64,000 nucleotides of DNA from Hyphomicrobiales bacterium (GCA_900473745.1 UCMW01000004.1:62001-126000), one strand, 5' to 3'; positions 27,141 to 36,794 are shown, counted from the first letter of the stretch. Program-made: numbers and translations. Notes: generated by a model not told the origin, from the letters alone.

Positions 27141-27488
27141 ATGTACCAGTTCTCATATGCCGAAATCATGGAAGATGGCGTCGCTGACGCCAAGGAGCGC
27201 GAACGGCAGGCCCTTGACCGTTGCATCCAGCTTCTGAGCGCGGCCCGGGAGAAGAAGGGCTACTCCCGCGAAGCGATCGAAGCTCTGTTTTACACTCGCC
27301 GTGTTTGGGTCCGGCTGATCGAAGATCTGCAAAACCCCGAGAACCAGCTGGGCGCCGAAATACGCGCCAATCTGATTTCCATCGCCATCTGGATTTTGAA
27401 AGAGTGTGACCGGATCCGTAAGCGTGAGTCCGAGAACTTCCAGGGCATAATCGACGTGACAACCATCATCAGGGATGGACTTAAATGA
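27141..27488 (+). CDS. flaF: Flagellin synthesis regulator FlaF
   Basis: 115 residues, [20 protein letters not shown] onwards, all-helical, with [18 protein letters not shown] and [11 protein letters not shown], the FlaF family pattern. In alphaproteobacteria FlaF promotes flagellin production or export and acts in opposition to FlbT. It overlaps flbT by four bases (ATGA), so the pair is coupled. Confidence 0.93.
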   Translation: MYQFSYAEIMEDGVADAKERERQALDRCIQLLSAAREKKGYSREAIEALFYTRRVWVRLIEDLQNPENQLGAEIRANLISIAIWILKECDRIRKRESENFQGIIDVTTIIRDGLK

Positions 27489-27934
27489 AGAGCACTTTGC
27501 GCATCTCGCTCAAGTCGGGCGAACGTATTTTTATCAACGGAGCGGTTCTGCGCGTCGACCGCAAGGTTGCCCTCGAGTTCCTGAACGATGTGACCTTCCT
27601 GCTTGAGAACCACGTTCTGCAGCCGGAACAGGCCACCACGCCCCTGCGTCAGCTCTATTTCATCGCCCAGATGATGTTGATCAATCCGGAAGGCAAGGAC
27701 CAGTCGCTCGCGATGTTCCGCAAGTCGGTCATCATGCTGCTGTCCTGCTTCGAAAACGAGGAAATCCTCGCCGAACTGAAGCGCATTGACGGCATGGTAT
27801 CCTCGGGACGCGCCTTTGATGCCCTGAAGGCCATCCGCCAGCTCTACCCGATCGAGGACCGGATCCTGAACAATCAGGAAATGGCGCCGGCGACGATCGA
27901 ACAGATCCGTAAGGAAATAGCACCATGGCGATAG
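27485..27934 (+). CDS. flbT: Flagellin mRNA regulator FlbT
   Basis: 149 residues, beginning [20 protein letters not shown] with [20 protein letters not shown] and [20 protein letters not shown], all characteristic of FlbT. In Caulobacter FlbT associates with the 5' leader of flagellin mRNA and limits translation before the hook is complete. The conserved stem-loops in front of the flagellin genes here are natural candidates for its target. Overlaps flaF by four bases and flgD by ten. Confidence 0.94.
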   Translation: MKSTLRISLKSGERIFINGAVLRVDRKVALEFLNDVTFLLENHVLQPEQATTPLRQLYFIAQMMLINPEGKDQSLAMFRKSVIMLLSCFENEEILAELKRIDGMVSSGRAFDALKAIRQLYPIEDRILNNQEMAPATIEQIRKEIAPWR

Positions 27935-28380
27935 ATCCGGTAACCGGCGCCACGAGCACGACCACCACGTCGTCGACCTCGAACAGCACGGCCGGTCAGG
28001 CCGCTGAGAAGGCGTCGATCGATTATGACAGCTTCCTGAAGCTTCTCATCGCCCAGATGAAGAACCAGGATCCGACCGATCCGATGGACGCCAGCGAACA
28101 GATTTCCCAGCTGGCGACCTTCTCGCAGGTCGAACAGTCGATCCAGATGAACTCGAACCTCGAGACGCTGATCACCGGCAATGCCTTGACGAACGCGTCT
28201 TCCTACATCGGCAAGACGATCACCAGCGCCGATGAAAAGACCAGCGGTATCGTGGCCTCGGTCCGGGTTTACAGTGATACGATGATTGCCACCACGACGG
28301 ATGGCAAGGAAATCCCGATCATTGTCGGCGTGCGCGTCGGCACCAAGCCGGATGTCACGACCCAGACAGCCGGCACCTGA
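27925..28380 (+). CDS. flgD: Hook assembly cap protein FlgD
   Basis: 151 residues, shorter than enteric FlgD (about 230). The conserved N-terminal block is clear: [20 protein letters not shown], then [20 protein letters not shown]. FlgD forms the scaffold cap on which FlgE assembles. The usual C-terminal Ig-like domain is missing or much reduced, as is common in rhizobia. Overlaps flbT by ten bases; fliQ follows after 58 bases. Confidence 0.93.
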   Translation: MAIDPVTGATSTTTTSSTSNSTAGQAAEKASIDYDSFLKLLIAQMKNQDPTDPMDASEQISQLATFSQVEQSIQMNSNLETLITGNALTNASSYIGKTITSADEKTSGIVASVRVYSDTMIATTTDGKEIPIIVGVRVGTKPDVTTQTAGT

Positions 28381-28438
28381 TATGCTAGGCCTTTCGGAGT
28401 GGAGGGCATGATTCGCCGCTCCGAAAGGATATCGTCTC

Positions 28439-28705
28439 ATGAATGAGGCAGACGCTCTCGACATCTTGCAGGCCGCGATCTGGACGATCATCATCGCCTC
28501 GGGCCCGGCAGTGGCCGCCGGCATGATCGTGGGTGTCGTCATCGCCCTGATCCAGGCGCTGACCCAGGTCCAGGAAATGACGCTGACCTTCGTGCCGAAG
28601 ATCCTGGCGATCATGATCACCATCGGCATTTCCGCTCCCTTCGTCGGTGCGCAGATCAATCTCTTCACGACCCTCGTCTTTTCGCGAATACAGTCCGGCT
28701 TCTAG
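28439..28705 (+). CDS. fliQ: Flagellar export gate protein FliQ
   Basis: 88 residues with two hydrophobic helices (about 14-38 and 54-74) and the FliQ patterns VIALIQALTQVQEMTLTFVP and PKILAIMI. FliQ is part of the FliPQR export gate. It lies at the end of the flgE-fliQ series, followed by 101 bases that contain a new promoter motif for flhA. Confidence 0.95.
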   Translation: MNEADALDILQAAIWTIIIASGPAVAAGMIVGVVIALIQALTQVQEMTLTFVPKILAIMITIGISAPFVGAQINLFTTLVFSRIQSGF

Positions 28706-28725
28706 CGCCGCCGGTCTGACACCCT

Positions 28726-28746
28726 CGCGCAAGCTTCGACCACTAT
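28726..28746 (+). promoter_or_regulatory. Candidate flagellar promoter motif for flhA operon
   Basis: CGCGCAAG (28726-28733), nine bases, then CTAT (28743-28746), 60 bases before the flhA start. One of the best matches to the arrangement found before motA, flgB and the fliH-like gene. Confidence 0.58.
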
Positions 28747-28806
28747 CTCTGGGAAGCAGACTGCCGGAAGCATGACCTTCCGGATGACTTCTCATGAAGA
28801 GATGGA

Positions 28807-30900
28807 ATGGACATGGCGCAACCACCTGCACTCGTAATCCCGAAGGTAAGCCCGAGCGGGCGTGACATCGGATTCGCGTTCGGGATCGTGATGATCCTGT
28901 GCATCCTCTTCCTGCCGATCCCGCCATTTCTGATCGATGTCGGCCTCGCATTCTCGATTGCGCTGTCGGTCCTCATCCTGATGGTGTCCCTCTGGATCCA
29001 GCGCCCACTCGATTTCTCGTCCTTCCCGACCATCCTGCTGATCGCCACCATGATCCGTCTGTCGCTCAACATCGCGACGACGCGTGTGATCCTGTCGCAT
29101 GGCCATGAAGGGCACGGGGCGGCCGGCGGTGTCATCGAAGGCTTTTCCACCCTTGTCATGGGGGGGGACTTCGTCATCGGTCTGATCGTCTTCATGATCC
29201 TGATCACGGTCAACTTCATCGTCATCACCAAGGGCGCCACCCGTATCGCGGAAGTCGGCGCCCGCTTCACCCTCGATGCCATCCCAGGCAAGCAGATGTC
29301 GATCGACGCCGACCTGTCCGCCGGCATCATCGACGAGAAGGAAGCCCAGCACAGGCGCCGTGAACTGGAGCAGGAAAGTTCCTTCTTCGGTGCCATGGAC
29401 GGTGCGTCGAAATTCGTGCGTGGCGATGCGATTGCGGGCCTCATCATCACCGCGATCAATGTCGTCGGCGGCATCATCATCGGCTACTTCCGCCACGGCA
29501 TGGAGCTGGGTGAAGCGGCGGACGTCTTCGTCAAGCTATCCGTCGGCGACGGTATCGTCTCGCAGGTTCCGGCTCTGATCGTTTCGCTCGCGGCCGGCCT
29601 TCTGGTCTCTCGCGGTGGCACGCCCGGTTCGACCGACCAGGCCGTCGTCAACCAGCTGAGCGGCTATCCGCGCGCCCTTTTCGTCGCTGCAGCCCTGATG
29701 GGCGCGCTTGCCCTGGTGCCGGGTCTGCCCCTCATTCCCTTCGCCGCCCTCGGTGGCCTCATGGCCTTCGGCGCCTGGTTCATTCCGCGCCAGCTTGAAG
29801 CCGAGAGCAAGCTGAAGCGTGAGACCGAGGAAAAGAAGGTCATCCAGAACAAGGAAGCCGAGAAGGATTCGGTCAAGTCTGTCCTCAAGACCTCGGAAAT
29901 CGAACTGGCCCTCGGCAAGCTCGTCTCGACACGCCTGCTCGGCGCTCACCAGGAACTCGCCTTCCGCGTCGGCAAGATGCGCAAGAAGTTTGCCAGCCAA
30001 TACGGTTTCGTGGTTCCCGAAATCAAGGTGACCGACGATATCGCGATCCCGGAAAAGGCCTACCAGATCCGCATTCACGGCACGACGGTAGCATCGAACA
30101 ACCTGCGTGTCGGCGAAGTTCTCGTCGTCACGGGGTCCGGCCGCAAGCCGAACGTGCCCGGCGACGAGATCCGCGAACCCGCCTTCGGCATGCCGGCGGT
30201 TTCTGTCCTCGAAACCTTCACCGAGGAATTGAAGCGCGAGGGCTTCCACCCGATCGACAACGTCTCGGTCGTTCTGACGCATGTCTCGGAAGTCATTCGA
30301 AACAACCTGCCGCAGCTCCTGTCCTACAAGGACGTCAAGGTGCTCATCGATCGCCTCGATCCGGAATACAAGAAGCTTGCCGACGAGATCTGCTCGTCGC
30401 ACATGTCCTATTCGGGTCTGCAGGCGGTGCTGAAACTGTTGCTCGCCGAGCGGGTCTCGATCCGCAACCTGCATCTCATCCTAGAAGCCGTCGCAGAACT
30501 CGCGCCGCATGTCCGCAAGACCGAACAGATCGTCGAACATGTCCGCGTGCGCATGGCCCAGCAGCTCTGCGGCGACCTGACCGACAACGGCGTGCTGCGC
30601 GTTCTGCGACTCGGCTCCAAGTGGGACCTCGTCTTCCACCAGGCACTGAAGCGCGACGCCAAGGGCGAAATCGTCGAATTCGACATCGATCCGCGCAGCC
30701 TGGAAGAGTTTTCCGAGCAGGCCAGCCAGGTTATCCGTGAATTCATGGATCGTGGCCTGCCCTTCGTTCTTGTCACGTCGCCCGAAACGCGGTCCTATGT
30801 GCGCATGATCATCGAACGACTCTTTGCCACCCTGCCGGTTCTCTCCCATGTGGAACTCGCCAAGGGCATCGAGATCAAGATTTTGGGCTCCATTTCATGA
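28807..30900 (+). CDS. flhA: Flagellar export gate protein FlhA
   Basis: 697 residues, full family length. Eight hydrophobic segments lie in the first ~330 residues, with the FHIPEP-type signature region [19 protein letters not shown] and [20 protein letters not shown]. The cytoplasmic C-terminal half (about 350-695) docks FliI/FliJ and chaperone-substrate complexes. Start could be the ATG at 28807 or 28813; neither has a clearly better ribosome site. The stop overlaps fliR in ATGA. Confidence 0.97.
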   Translation: MDMAQPPALVIPKVSPSGRDIGFAFGIVMILCILFLPIPPFLIDVGLAFSIALSVLILMVSLWIQRPLDFSSFPTILLIATMIRLSLNIATTRVILSHGHEGHGAAGGVIEGFSTLVMGGDFVIGLIVFMILITVNFIVITKGATRIAEVGARFTLDAIPGKQMSIDADLSAGIIDEKEAQHRRRELEQESSFFGAMDGASKFVRGDAIAGLIITAINVVGGIIIGYFRHGMELGEAADVFVKLSVGDGIVSQVPALIVSLAAGLLVSRGGTPGSTDQAVVNQLSGYPRALFVAAALMGALALVPGLPLIPFAALGGLMAFGAWFIPRQLEAESKLKRETEEKKVIQNKEAEKDSVKSVLKTSEIELALGKLVSTRLLGAHQELAFRVGKMRKKFASQYGFVVPEIKVTDDIAIPEKAYQIRIHGTTVASNNLRVGEVLVVTGSGRKPNVPGDEIREPAFGMPAVSVLETFTEELKREGFHPIDNVSVVLTHVSEVIRNNLPQLLSYKDVKVLIDRLDPEYKKLADEICSSHMSYSGLQAVLKLLLAERVSIRNLHLILEAVAELAPHVRKTEQIVEHVRVRMAQQLCGDLTDNGVLRVLRLGSKWDLVFHQALKRDAKGEIVEFDIDPRSLEEFSEQASQVIREFMDRGLPFVLVTSPETRSYVRMIIERLFATLPVLSHVELAKGIEIKILGSIS

Positions 30901-31646
30901 TTTCTGACCCGCAGGGGACTGTGCTGGTGCTGTTTGCGATCTTCTGTCGCATTGGCGCCTGCATCATGACCCTGCCGGGCTTCTCCTCTGCCCGCATCTC
31001 GGTGACGGTGCGGTTCTTCCTGGCCTTCGCCGTCTCCATGGCCATGACGCCGCTTCTTTTCGACTCGCTCTACCCGAGCGTTTCCGTCGGCGGTGCAACG
31101 CTCGTCGGCGTCATCGTCGCCGAAATCCTGATCGGCATGATGTATGGTCTGGTGCCGCGCCTCTACGTGCTGGGGCTGCAGTTTACCGGCTCGATCGTTT
31201 CCATGGCGATCGGCCTCAACACGCCGGGCGCGACGGATATCATGGAGGACACGTCCGAAAACCAGATGACCAACCTGATTTCCTTCGGCGGTCTTCTTCT
31301 GCTGTTCATGATGGATTTCCATCACGTCGTGTTTCGCGCGCTGGTCGATTCCTACACTGTCATGCCCCTGGGCGGCATGCCGGACAGCCAGAAGATGCTG
31401 ATCACGCTGACCGACACCCTGTCGCAGACCTTCATGCTGATGCTGCGTCTGGCGAGCCCCTTCATGATCTTCGGGTTGATGTTCAACGTCGCCGTCGGTC
31501 TCGTGAACAAGCTCGCGCCGCAGGTTCCGGTCTTCTACATCTCGACGCCATACCTGCTCCTGGGCGGCCTCGTGCTGGTCTATTTCACCATCGCGGCCAT
31601 GGTCATGCAGTTTGCCCAGTATTTCCCGATGATCTTCAACTTCTGA
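30897..31646 (+). CDS. fliR: Flagellar export gate protein FliR
   Basis: 249 residues, strongly hydrophobic with about six membrane segments and FliR-type stretches [20 protein letters not shown] and [11 protein letters not shown]-like [20 protein letters not shown]. With FliP and FliQ it forms the export gate. It overlaps flhA by four bases and is followed by four small accessory genes. No flhB is seen in this window; in related genomes it lies beyond fliG to the left. Confidence 0.96.
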   Translation: MISDPQGTVLVLFAIFCRIGACIMTLPGFSSARISVTVRFFLAFAVSMAMTPLLFDSLYPSVSVGGATLVGVIVAEILIGMMYGLVPRLYVLGLQFTGSIVSMAIGLNTPGATDIMEDTSENQMTNLISFGGLLLLFMMDFHHVVFRALVDSYTVMPLGGMPDSQKMLITLTDTLSQTFMLMLRLASPFMIFGLMFNVAVGLVNKLAPQVPVFYISTPYLLLGGLVLVYFTIAAMVMQFAQYFPMIFNF

Positions 31647-31656
31647 CGAGGACGCA

Positions 31657-32067
31657 GTGGGACCGCACAAGAAATCCGACAAGCTGAAGCGCCTCGTGGC
31701 CGTGCAGCGCCATATGGAGCGCATGGCGGAAAGCGATCTCGGCATCACAGCCCAGCGCATCGAGGAAAATGCCCGCTCGATGGATACCGTGATGGACGCC
31801 ATCGGCTCCCTCGACCCGCTGCACCGTCTCTTCGCGCAGAATTATGCCGATCGTTTCGATCGCCTGTCGAATACGGACAAGCAGTTGCATGGTCTCCAGC
31901 AGGTTCAGGAAATGAAGCTCATGCGCGAGCGCGCCAAGGGCGATCGCCTGGAAGAGAACATGAAGGATGCGCGCGACCACGAAGAGCGCCAGCGCGACGA
32001 CGATGCCATCTACGACCTCATCGACATCAAGTTTGCCACACCAGCCTCCAGCAAGCTTCACGAGTGA
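31657..32067 (+). CDS. FliJ-like coiled-coil protein (tentative)
   Basis: 136 residues, GTG start at 31657 with GAGGAC upstream. Almost entirely charged helix: KLKRLVAVQRHMERMAES at the start and QQVQEMKLMRERAKGDRLEE in the middle, compatible with an antiparallel coiled coil of FliJ size. FliJ links FliI with FlhA and escorts chaperones. Position right after fliR supports an export function, but coiled-coil proteins are easily confused, so the name is provisional. Confidence 0.6.
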   Translation: MGPHKKSDKLKRLVAVQRHMERMAESDLGITAQRIEENARSMDTVMDAIGSLDPLHRLFAQNYADRFDRLSNTDKQLHGLQQVQEMKLMRERAKGDRLEENMKDARDHEERQRDDDAIYDLIDIKFATPASSKLHE

Positions 32068-32100
32068 TAGTCGCCTCGAACCGAAATCGAGGATGTCACC

Positions 32101-32655
32101 GTGGCCATTTCTCCTCCGAGCGATCTGGTGCTGGACGTAGTCCGCGCCGCTGATCCTGCACAAGTTGCCGCCGCCCAGGAACAGTTGAAGACCAACCGCG
32201 CGAACTTCATGGCGACCAGTCTCGCCGAAAAGGGCGCTGGCTTTGGCGCAACCGTGGACATCCTGAACCGGACCACGAATGCCGCGCGCACCGAAGCGAT
32301 GGCGGAGAAGACCGAAGACGTCGGCAAGCCGCCGAAGATCTATCGCGATTTCGAAGCCGTCTATCTCACCAATTTCGTCCAGAGCATGCTGCCGGACGAG
32401 AGTGAGGAAGTCTACGGCAAGGGCAATTCCGGTGAGATGTGGAAGAGCATGATGGCCGAGCAACTTGGCTCGACCATAGCCGATTCCGGTGGCGTCGGCA
32501 TCGCCCAGCAAATGTATGAAGAGGCGCTCCAGCGTGTGCGCGGACAAGATAGCGTCAACGCCGCAACCGACGAGACCGACCGCGGACTGGCGATGAGCTG
32601 GGTAACGGATCTCGAGCGCCGCACCCTGGGTGCCGGCGCTGACACCAAGAACTGA
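32101..32655 (+). CDS. cheL: FlgJ/CheL-type rod-binding protein
   Basis: 184 residues, GTG start at 32101 after GAGGAT. Residues about 78-145 carry the rod-binding domain found at the N-terminus of FlgJ: DFEAVYLTNFVQSMLPDE, YGKGNSGEMWKSMMAEQLG and SGGVGIAQQMY. There is no muramidase domain, as in alphaproteobacterial CheL. It probably scaffolds rod assembly in the periplasm, with peptidoglycan cutting supplied by a separate enzyme (candidate at 21676). Confidence 0.85.
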   Translation: MAISPPSDLVLDVVRAADPAQVAAAQEQLKTNRANFMATSLAEKGAGFGATVDILNRTTNAARTEAMAEKTEDVGKPPKIYRDFEAVYLTNFVQSMLPDESEEVYGKGNSGEMWKSMMAEQLGSTIADSGGVGIAQQMYEEALQRVRGQDSVNAATDETDRGLAMSWVTDLERRTLGAGADTKN

Positions 32656-32684
32656 TCAATTTTCGAAAGACAGGGCAGAATTTC

Positions 32685-33050
32685 ATGGAAGTTGTTTCGA
32701 GCGAATACCGCGTGAAGACGGTGCTGAGCCGTCTGGAGCGCATCATCGACAATGAGAACGAACGGATCGGCAAGGATCCCGAGTTCGACTTCAAGGTCTC
32801 CAACGCGCACAAGAGCCGGTGCCTCTATGAGCTCACCATGCTCTTCCGGGACACGGATCCGCGCGAATTCGCCGTGAATTATGTCGAGCAACTCCATGTT
32901 CTCAAGGAGAAGCTCGCGCTCAACGCTCGTCGTGTCGAAGCACATCTCTCCGCCGTGCGTGCGGTCGCCGATCTCCTGAAGAACGCGGTTCGCGATGCCG
33001 ATGGTGACGGCACCTATTCTCAGGAACAGTTCCAGTTCAGCGAATTCTGA
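32685..33050 (+). CDS. FlgN-like small flagellar protein (tentative)
   Basis: 121 residues, mainly helical, with KTVLSRLERIIDNENERIGK at the start and LHVLKEKLALNARRVEAHL later. Size and helix layout resemble FlgN, the export chaperone of FlgK and FlgL, and it sits in the accessory block after fliR. The C-terminal DADGDGTYSQEQF even resembles an EF-hand loop, which may be chance. The stop overlaps the next start by one base. Name provisional. Confidence 0.6.
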   Translation: MEVVSSEYRVKTVLSRLERIIDNENERIGKDPEFDFKVSNAHKSRCLYELTMLFRDTDPREFAVNYVEQLHVLKEKLALNARRVEAHLSAVRAVADLLKNAVRDADGDGTYSQEQFQFSEF

Positions 33051-33589
33051 TGGGCAAGTTACTCGGAATCGGCCTTTGGGTCTGTATTGTGACGCTGGGA
33101 GCCGTCTACGGCTCGATCTATCTGGCGACAGCCCCGGCCGGCCCGAGTGAGGAAGACGTCAAGAAGGCGGCCCTGGAGTTGATCCGGGGCGAGCCTATTA
33201 CGATACCCGTAATCGGTGGCGGCGATGTCACCGGATACTTCCTCGCCCGCATTTCCTTCATGATGGACAAGGAAAAGGTCAAGGGACAGGTCTTGCCCAC
33301 GACCGAGCTGATGACTGACCAGCTCTTCACGCTGCTTGTCGGCAACAAGATGGTCGACATCGGCAATGTCGCGAGCTTCGACGTCAACAATTTCCGCGAG
33401 AAGATCAAGACGGAGATGAATGCTCGCCTCGGCGAAGGCATGGTGGATCAGGTCCTCATCGAGCAGCTCGACTACGTTTCCAAGGAAGCGGCCCGCAAGT
33501 CGGCGGATGGCGGCTCCAGGCCGATGGAGATGACGACCGTGGTGGAGGGTGAGAAGGTCGAGGAACAGCCGGCTTCCTCCGGTCACTGA
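33050..33589 (+). CDS. FliL-like membrane protein, last gene of flagellar region
   Basis: 179 residues. One N-terminal membrane segment (about 4-27) is followed by a periplasmic domain whose end resembles FliL: VGNKMVDIGNVASFDVNNFR, then EKIKTEMNARLGEGMVDQVL and IEQLDYVSKE. Compare the end of FliL at 10467 (ERVDLRSEGRVSKVMFRTL). It may be a second FliL-family stator-associated protein; the similarity was judged by eye only. Overlaps the FlgN-like gene by one base. A 138-base non-coding gap follows. Confidence 0.65.
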   Translation: MGKLLGIGLWVCIVTLGAVYGSIYLATAPAGPSEEDVKKAALELIRGEPITIPVIGGGDVTGYFLARISFMMDKEKVKGQVLPTTELMTDQLFTLLVGNKMVDIGNVASFDVNNFREKIKTEMNARLGEGMVDQVLIEQLDYVSKEAARKSADGGSRPMEMTTVVEGEKVEEQPASSGH

Positions 33590-33727
33590 CGTCGACAATC
33601 GAGGTGTTTCCACCCGCCGCCGTGGTTAATCTGTAGTTGACAGCAAGCCGACAATTTCCGTTTCGGTTTTCACGCGAATTTCAGTTCCCCCTGATAGGGT
33701 CCGCCGGATCGATCCTCGGGACCCGCC

Positions 33728-34552
33728 ATGTCAGCTTCATCGTCGTCAGCATTGAAACACCCGGCCGAGCCCCCGCTGGCCGGGCCTGATCCGAAGGCCA
33801 TTCCCGTCCTGCCGGTCCTTGGCATGCCGGTCCATGATCTCGGCTGGAACCAAGCGCTGGCGCTTCTCGAGCAGAAGCTCACTGCGCGGAACGGCTTCAC
33901 GCATATCGCTTTCCTCAACGCCAACAATGCGAATGTCATGGTGCGCGATCTAGAATATCGCGACGTGCTGGGGCGTTGCCTCGTTTTGCCGGATGGTATC
34001 GGCGTCGATATCGCCGCGCATTTCCTGCATGGCGGCCGGTTTACGGCCAATCTCAACGGCACTGATTTTGTACCCGCATCGTTGACCTTCATCGCCAAAC
34101 CGCTGCGTATCGGTCTTCTGGGCGCGACGTCGGAAGTGCTGCAAGCCGCAGCGGTGAACTTCCGCAAGCACACGCCGTGGCACGAGTTCATCGAGATTTC
34201 GGATGGTTACTTCGATCGCGCCGATCCGGTCCTGATCCTGAAGCGCATCGAGATGGCCCGCATCGACCTGCTTCTGGTCGCTATGGGTACGCCGCTGCAG
34301 GAGAAGTGGGTCGACAGACACCTTTCCGCCGATCATGCGCGTGTTGTGATCAGCGTCGGCGCCTTGCTCGATTTCGTGTCCGGTCGGGTTGCGCGGGCAC
34401 CCCGCTGGGTTCGCCGGCTTCGCGCCGAATGGCTTTTCCGCCTGTGGCTCGAACCCTCACGCCTTTGGCGGCGCTACATCCTCGGCATTCCTGTCTTCCT
34501 GGGCCATGTCGTAAGCCACCGGCTCCGCCAGTCGCCGGCGCCGCGCGCCTGA
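33728..34552 (+). CDS. WecG/TagA/CpsF family glycosyltransferase
   Basis: 274 residues. Features of GT26 enzymes: HIAFLNANNANVMVRDLEY, the likely catalytic/acceptor segment LVLPDGIGVDIAAHFL, then RIGLLGATSEVLQAAAVNFR and VGALLDFVSGRVARAPRWVR. Such enzymes transfer a sugar (ManNAcA, ManNAc or glucose-type) from a nucleotide donor to a lipid-linked acceptor in exopolysaccharide or wall-polymer synthesis at the inner face of the membrane. It stands alone between the flagellar genes and folD, so the substrate cannot be inferred. Confidence 0.88.
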   Translation: MSASSSSALKHPAEPPLAGPDPKAIPVLPVLGMPVHDLGWNQALALLEQKLTARNGFTHIAFLNANNANVMVRDLEYRDVLGRCLVLPDGIGVDIAAHFLHGGRFTANLNGTDFVPASLTFIAKPLRIGLLGATSEVLQAAAVNFRKHTPWHEFIEISDGYFDRADPVLILKRIEMARIDLLLVAMGTPLQEKWVDRHLSADHARVVISVGALLDFVSGRVARAPRWVRRLRAEWLFRLWLEPSRLWRRYILGIPVFLGHVVSHRLRQSPAPRA

Positions 34553-34674
34553 GCAAACAGGCAGCTCCCACCTTGCAATATGCCGCATTTTGACAGCATA
34601 GGACGGTGACAGGCAATCGGTGCCCCTGCGTTGGCGCTAGCTTGCTCGGAGTTTGAGACGGGGATGAGAGCACA

Positions 34675-35574
34675 GTGACCACGGTAATCGATGGAAAGGC
34701 CGCCGCCGCTTCGGTGATCGATGCGGTAACCGCAGCGGCAACCGGGCTGGAGACATCCGGCCACCGCAAGCCGGGTCTCGCGGTCGTCATTGTCGGCAAT
34801 GATCCGGCAAGCCACGCCTATGTCGGCGCAAAAAGCCGCATGGCCAAGCAGTGCGGCTTCAACTCCATCCAGCACACGCTTCCCGAGGATACCGCTCAAG
34901 CTGACCTGATGGCGCTGGTCGCCTCTCTGAATGCCGACCCAGATGTCGACGGCATTCTCGTTCAACTTCCGCTGCCGAAACATCTCGACAGCGAGACGGT
35001 CATACAGTCGATCCTGCCTGAAAAGGACGTCGACGGTCTGCACATCGTCAATGCCGGCAAGCTCGCGACCGGCGACTTGAAAACCGGGCTTCTTTCCTGC
35101 ACGCCGGCCGGCGCAATGATTCTGGTGCGCCAGATCCACGGCAAGGACCTGTCCGGCCTGAATGCCCTTGTCATAGGCCGCTCCAACTTGTTCGGCAAGC
35201 CGATGGCGCAGCTGCTGCTCAATGCAAACGCCACAGTCACGATCGGCCATTCGAGAAGCCGTGATCTGCCGGAACTTGCGCGCCAGGCGGATATCCTCGT
35301 CGCCGCCGTCGGACGCGCCGAAATGGTCAAGGCCGACTGGCTGAAGCCGGGAGCCACCGTCATCGATGTCGGCATCAACCGCGTTGCGGCGCCTGAGAAG
35401 GGCGAGGGGAAGTTCAAGTTGGTAGGTGACGTCGCCTTTGCCGAATGCCAACCCGTCGCCAAGGCCATCTCGCCGGTTCCGGGCGGTGTCGGCCCCATGA
35501 CCATCGCCATGCTGATGGCAAACACCGTGATTGCCGCTCATCGCCGGGCGGGGATGGCCGCGCCTAGCTTCTGA
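34675..35574 (+). CDS. folD: Methylenetetrahydrofolate dehydrogenase/cyclohydrolase FolD
   Basis: 299 residues, GTG start at 34675 behind GGGGATGAG. FolD motifs: [14 protein letters not shown] with the cyclohydrolase Lys, [28 protein letters not shown] for NADP binding, and the closing [14 protein letters not shown]. It interconverts 5,10-methylene-, methenyl- and 10-formyl-tetrahydrofolate in the cytoplasm. It converges on aglR with a 22-base gap. Function is unrelated to its neighbours. Confidence 0.97.
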   Translation: MTTVIDGKAAAASVIDAVTAAATGLETSGHRKPGLAVVIVGNDPASHAYVGAKSRMAKQCGFNSIQHTLPEDTAQADLMALVASLNADPDVDGILVQLPLPKHLDSETVIQSILPEKDVDGLHIVNAGKLATGDLKTGLLSCTPAGAMILVRQIHGKDLSGLNALVIGRSNLFGKPMAQLLLNANATVTIGHSRSRDLPELARQADILVAAVGRAEMVKADWLKPGATVIDVGINRVAAPEKGEGKFKLVGDVAFAECQPVAKAISPVPGGVGPMTIAMLMANTVIAAHRRAGMAAPSF

Positions 35575-35596
35575 CGGATTATGCCGGTCGCCGTGC

Positions 35597-36622
35597 TCAG
35601 GCCGGCGCCGGCCCGGTCGAGGCCCGTACCACCAGTTCCACCTTCCACAACTCCTGTTCCGGCAATGCCGGCTCGCTCTGGCTGATCATCGCGATCAGGC
35701 GTTCGCCGACCCGCTTTCCCGCCGCGCGCAGCGATGAACGCGTGGTGGTGAGCGGCGTCGAGAAATTCTCTGGCTTCAGCAGCGGCAACTCGTCGTCATG
35801 CGCAATCAACGAAATATCGGTGCCGAGTTTCAGCCCATACTCGTTCATCGCCCTGACTGCGCCGAGCGCCAGAACGGTACTGGCACACAGAACAGCGGTC
35901 GGCCGGTCCGGACAAGCCAGGATTTCCTTCATCCCGCGATAGCCCTGTTCGTCCCCCATGAAGCTATGTCGCACGTGGCGCGGGTCGAGGAGGAATCCCT
36001 TCTCGGCCAGTGCCCTTTCGGTCCCGAGCCGGCGCCGGTGGGCGAAATCCAGCTCGGCCGGCCCATTCAGGAGCGCCATTCGCTTGTGGCCGAGCTGCAG
36101 CAGAAAGCGGGTGGCGTCGTAGAAGGCGCCTTCATTGTCGACGTCGAGGAAGGGATAGTCGAGGCTTCGCCCGAAGGAGCGGCCATGCACGATGAAGGGC
36201 AGGGAGAGCGACTGAGCCATCGCGATCCGCGGGTCGTTCTCGCGGATATAGGCGAGGTAATAGCCGTCGACACTCCCGCTCGCCACCAGCCAGCGGATCG
36301 CCTGCGCCTCGTCTTCGGCCCGGGACGGCATGATGACGAAATGGAAATCCTGGACGATCGATGCCTCGGCGAGACCACTCTGGAATTCGGCGAAATGCAT
36401 GTCCGAACTGTGGTCTGGAGAAATGGGCATGATCAGACCGATCGAGCCAGCCTTGCCTGTCGCAAGCCTCTGGGCAGCGCGGTTCGGGCGATATCCGGTT
36501 TCCTTCGCGGCCTTCAAGACCCGTTGGCGCGTATCCTCGTTGACCTCGGGATAGCCGTTGAGTGCGCGGCTGATCGTCGTCTGCGACAGCCCGAGCATCT
36601 GGGACAGTTCTTTCAGGTTCAC
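35597..36622 (-). CDS. aglR: LacI-family repressor AglR of alpha-glucoside genes
   Basis: 341 residues from the GTG at 36622, preceded by GAGGAGAGGA; the longer ORF from 36712 adds 30 unlike residues and would place the HTH internally. The HTH is at the N-terminus (MNLKELSQMLGLSQTTISRA), with hinge RPNRAAQRLATGKAGSIGLI and a sugar-binding periplasmic-type core. It diverges from aglE across 279 bases that contain two CAAAGCGCTT-type operators. By analogy with S. meliloti it represses aglEFGAK in the absence of alpha-glucosides. Confidence 0.9.
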   Translation of the reverse strand: MNLKELSQMLGLSQTTISRALNGYPEVNEDTRQRVLKAAKETGYRPNRAAQRLATGKAGSIGLIMPISPDHSSDMHFAEFQSGLAEASIVQDFHFVIMPSRAEDEAQAIRWLVASGSVDGYYLAYIRENDPRIAMAQSLSLPFIVHGRSFGRSLDYPFLDVDNEGAFYDATRFLLQLGHKRMALLNGPAELDFAHRRRLGTERALAEKGFLLDPRHVRHSFMGDEQGYRGMKEILACPDRPTAVLCASTVLALGAVRAMNEYGLKLGTDISLIAHDDELPLLKPENFSTPLTTTRSSLRAAGKRVGERLIAMISQSEPALPEQELWKVELVVRASTGPAPA

Positions 36623-36670
36623 TGCGGATTTCCTCTCCTCACCTGGCCGCAAACCTCCTCCGCTTACGGC

Positions 36671-36682
36671 CAAAGCGCTTCG
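36671..36682. promoter_or_regulatory. LacI-type operator, aglR-proximal
   Basis: CAAAGCGCTTCG, one base short of a perfect 12-base palindrome, 49 bases upstream of the aglR start. It matches the perfect copy at 36833-36844 and suggests autoregulation of aglR. Confidence 0.6.
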
Positions 36683-36794
36683 AATATGGCGCACAGGCTG
36701 GCCTTGCGACAAGAGAAATCTGAGTGCCGATAAGGCATTTGCATCAGGATGATTAGCCTCGTGCGTCTATTTGCGGCAACTGCGGAAAATATCC

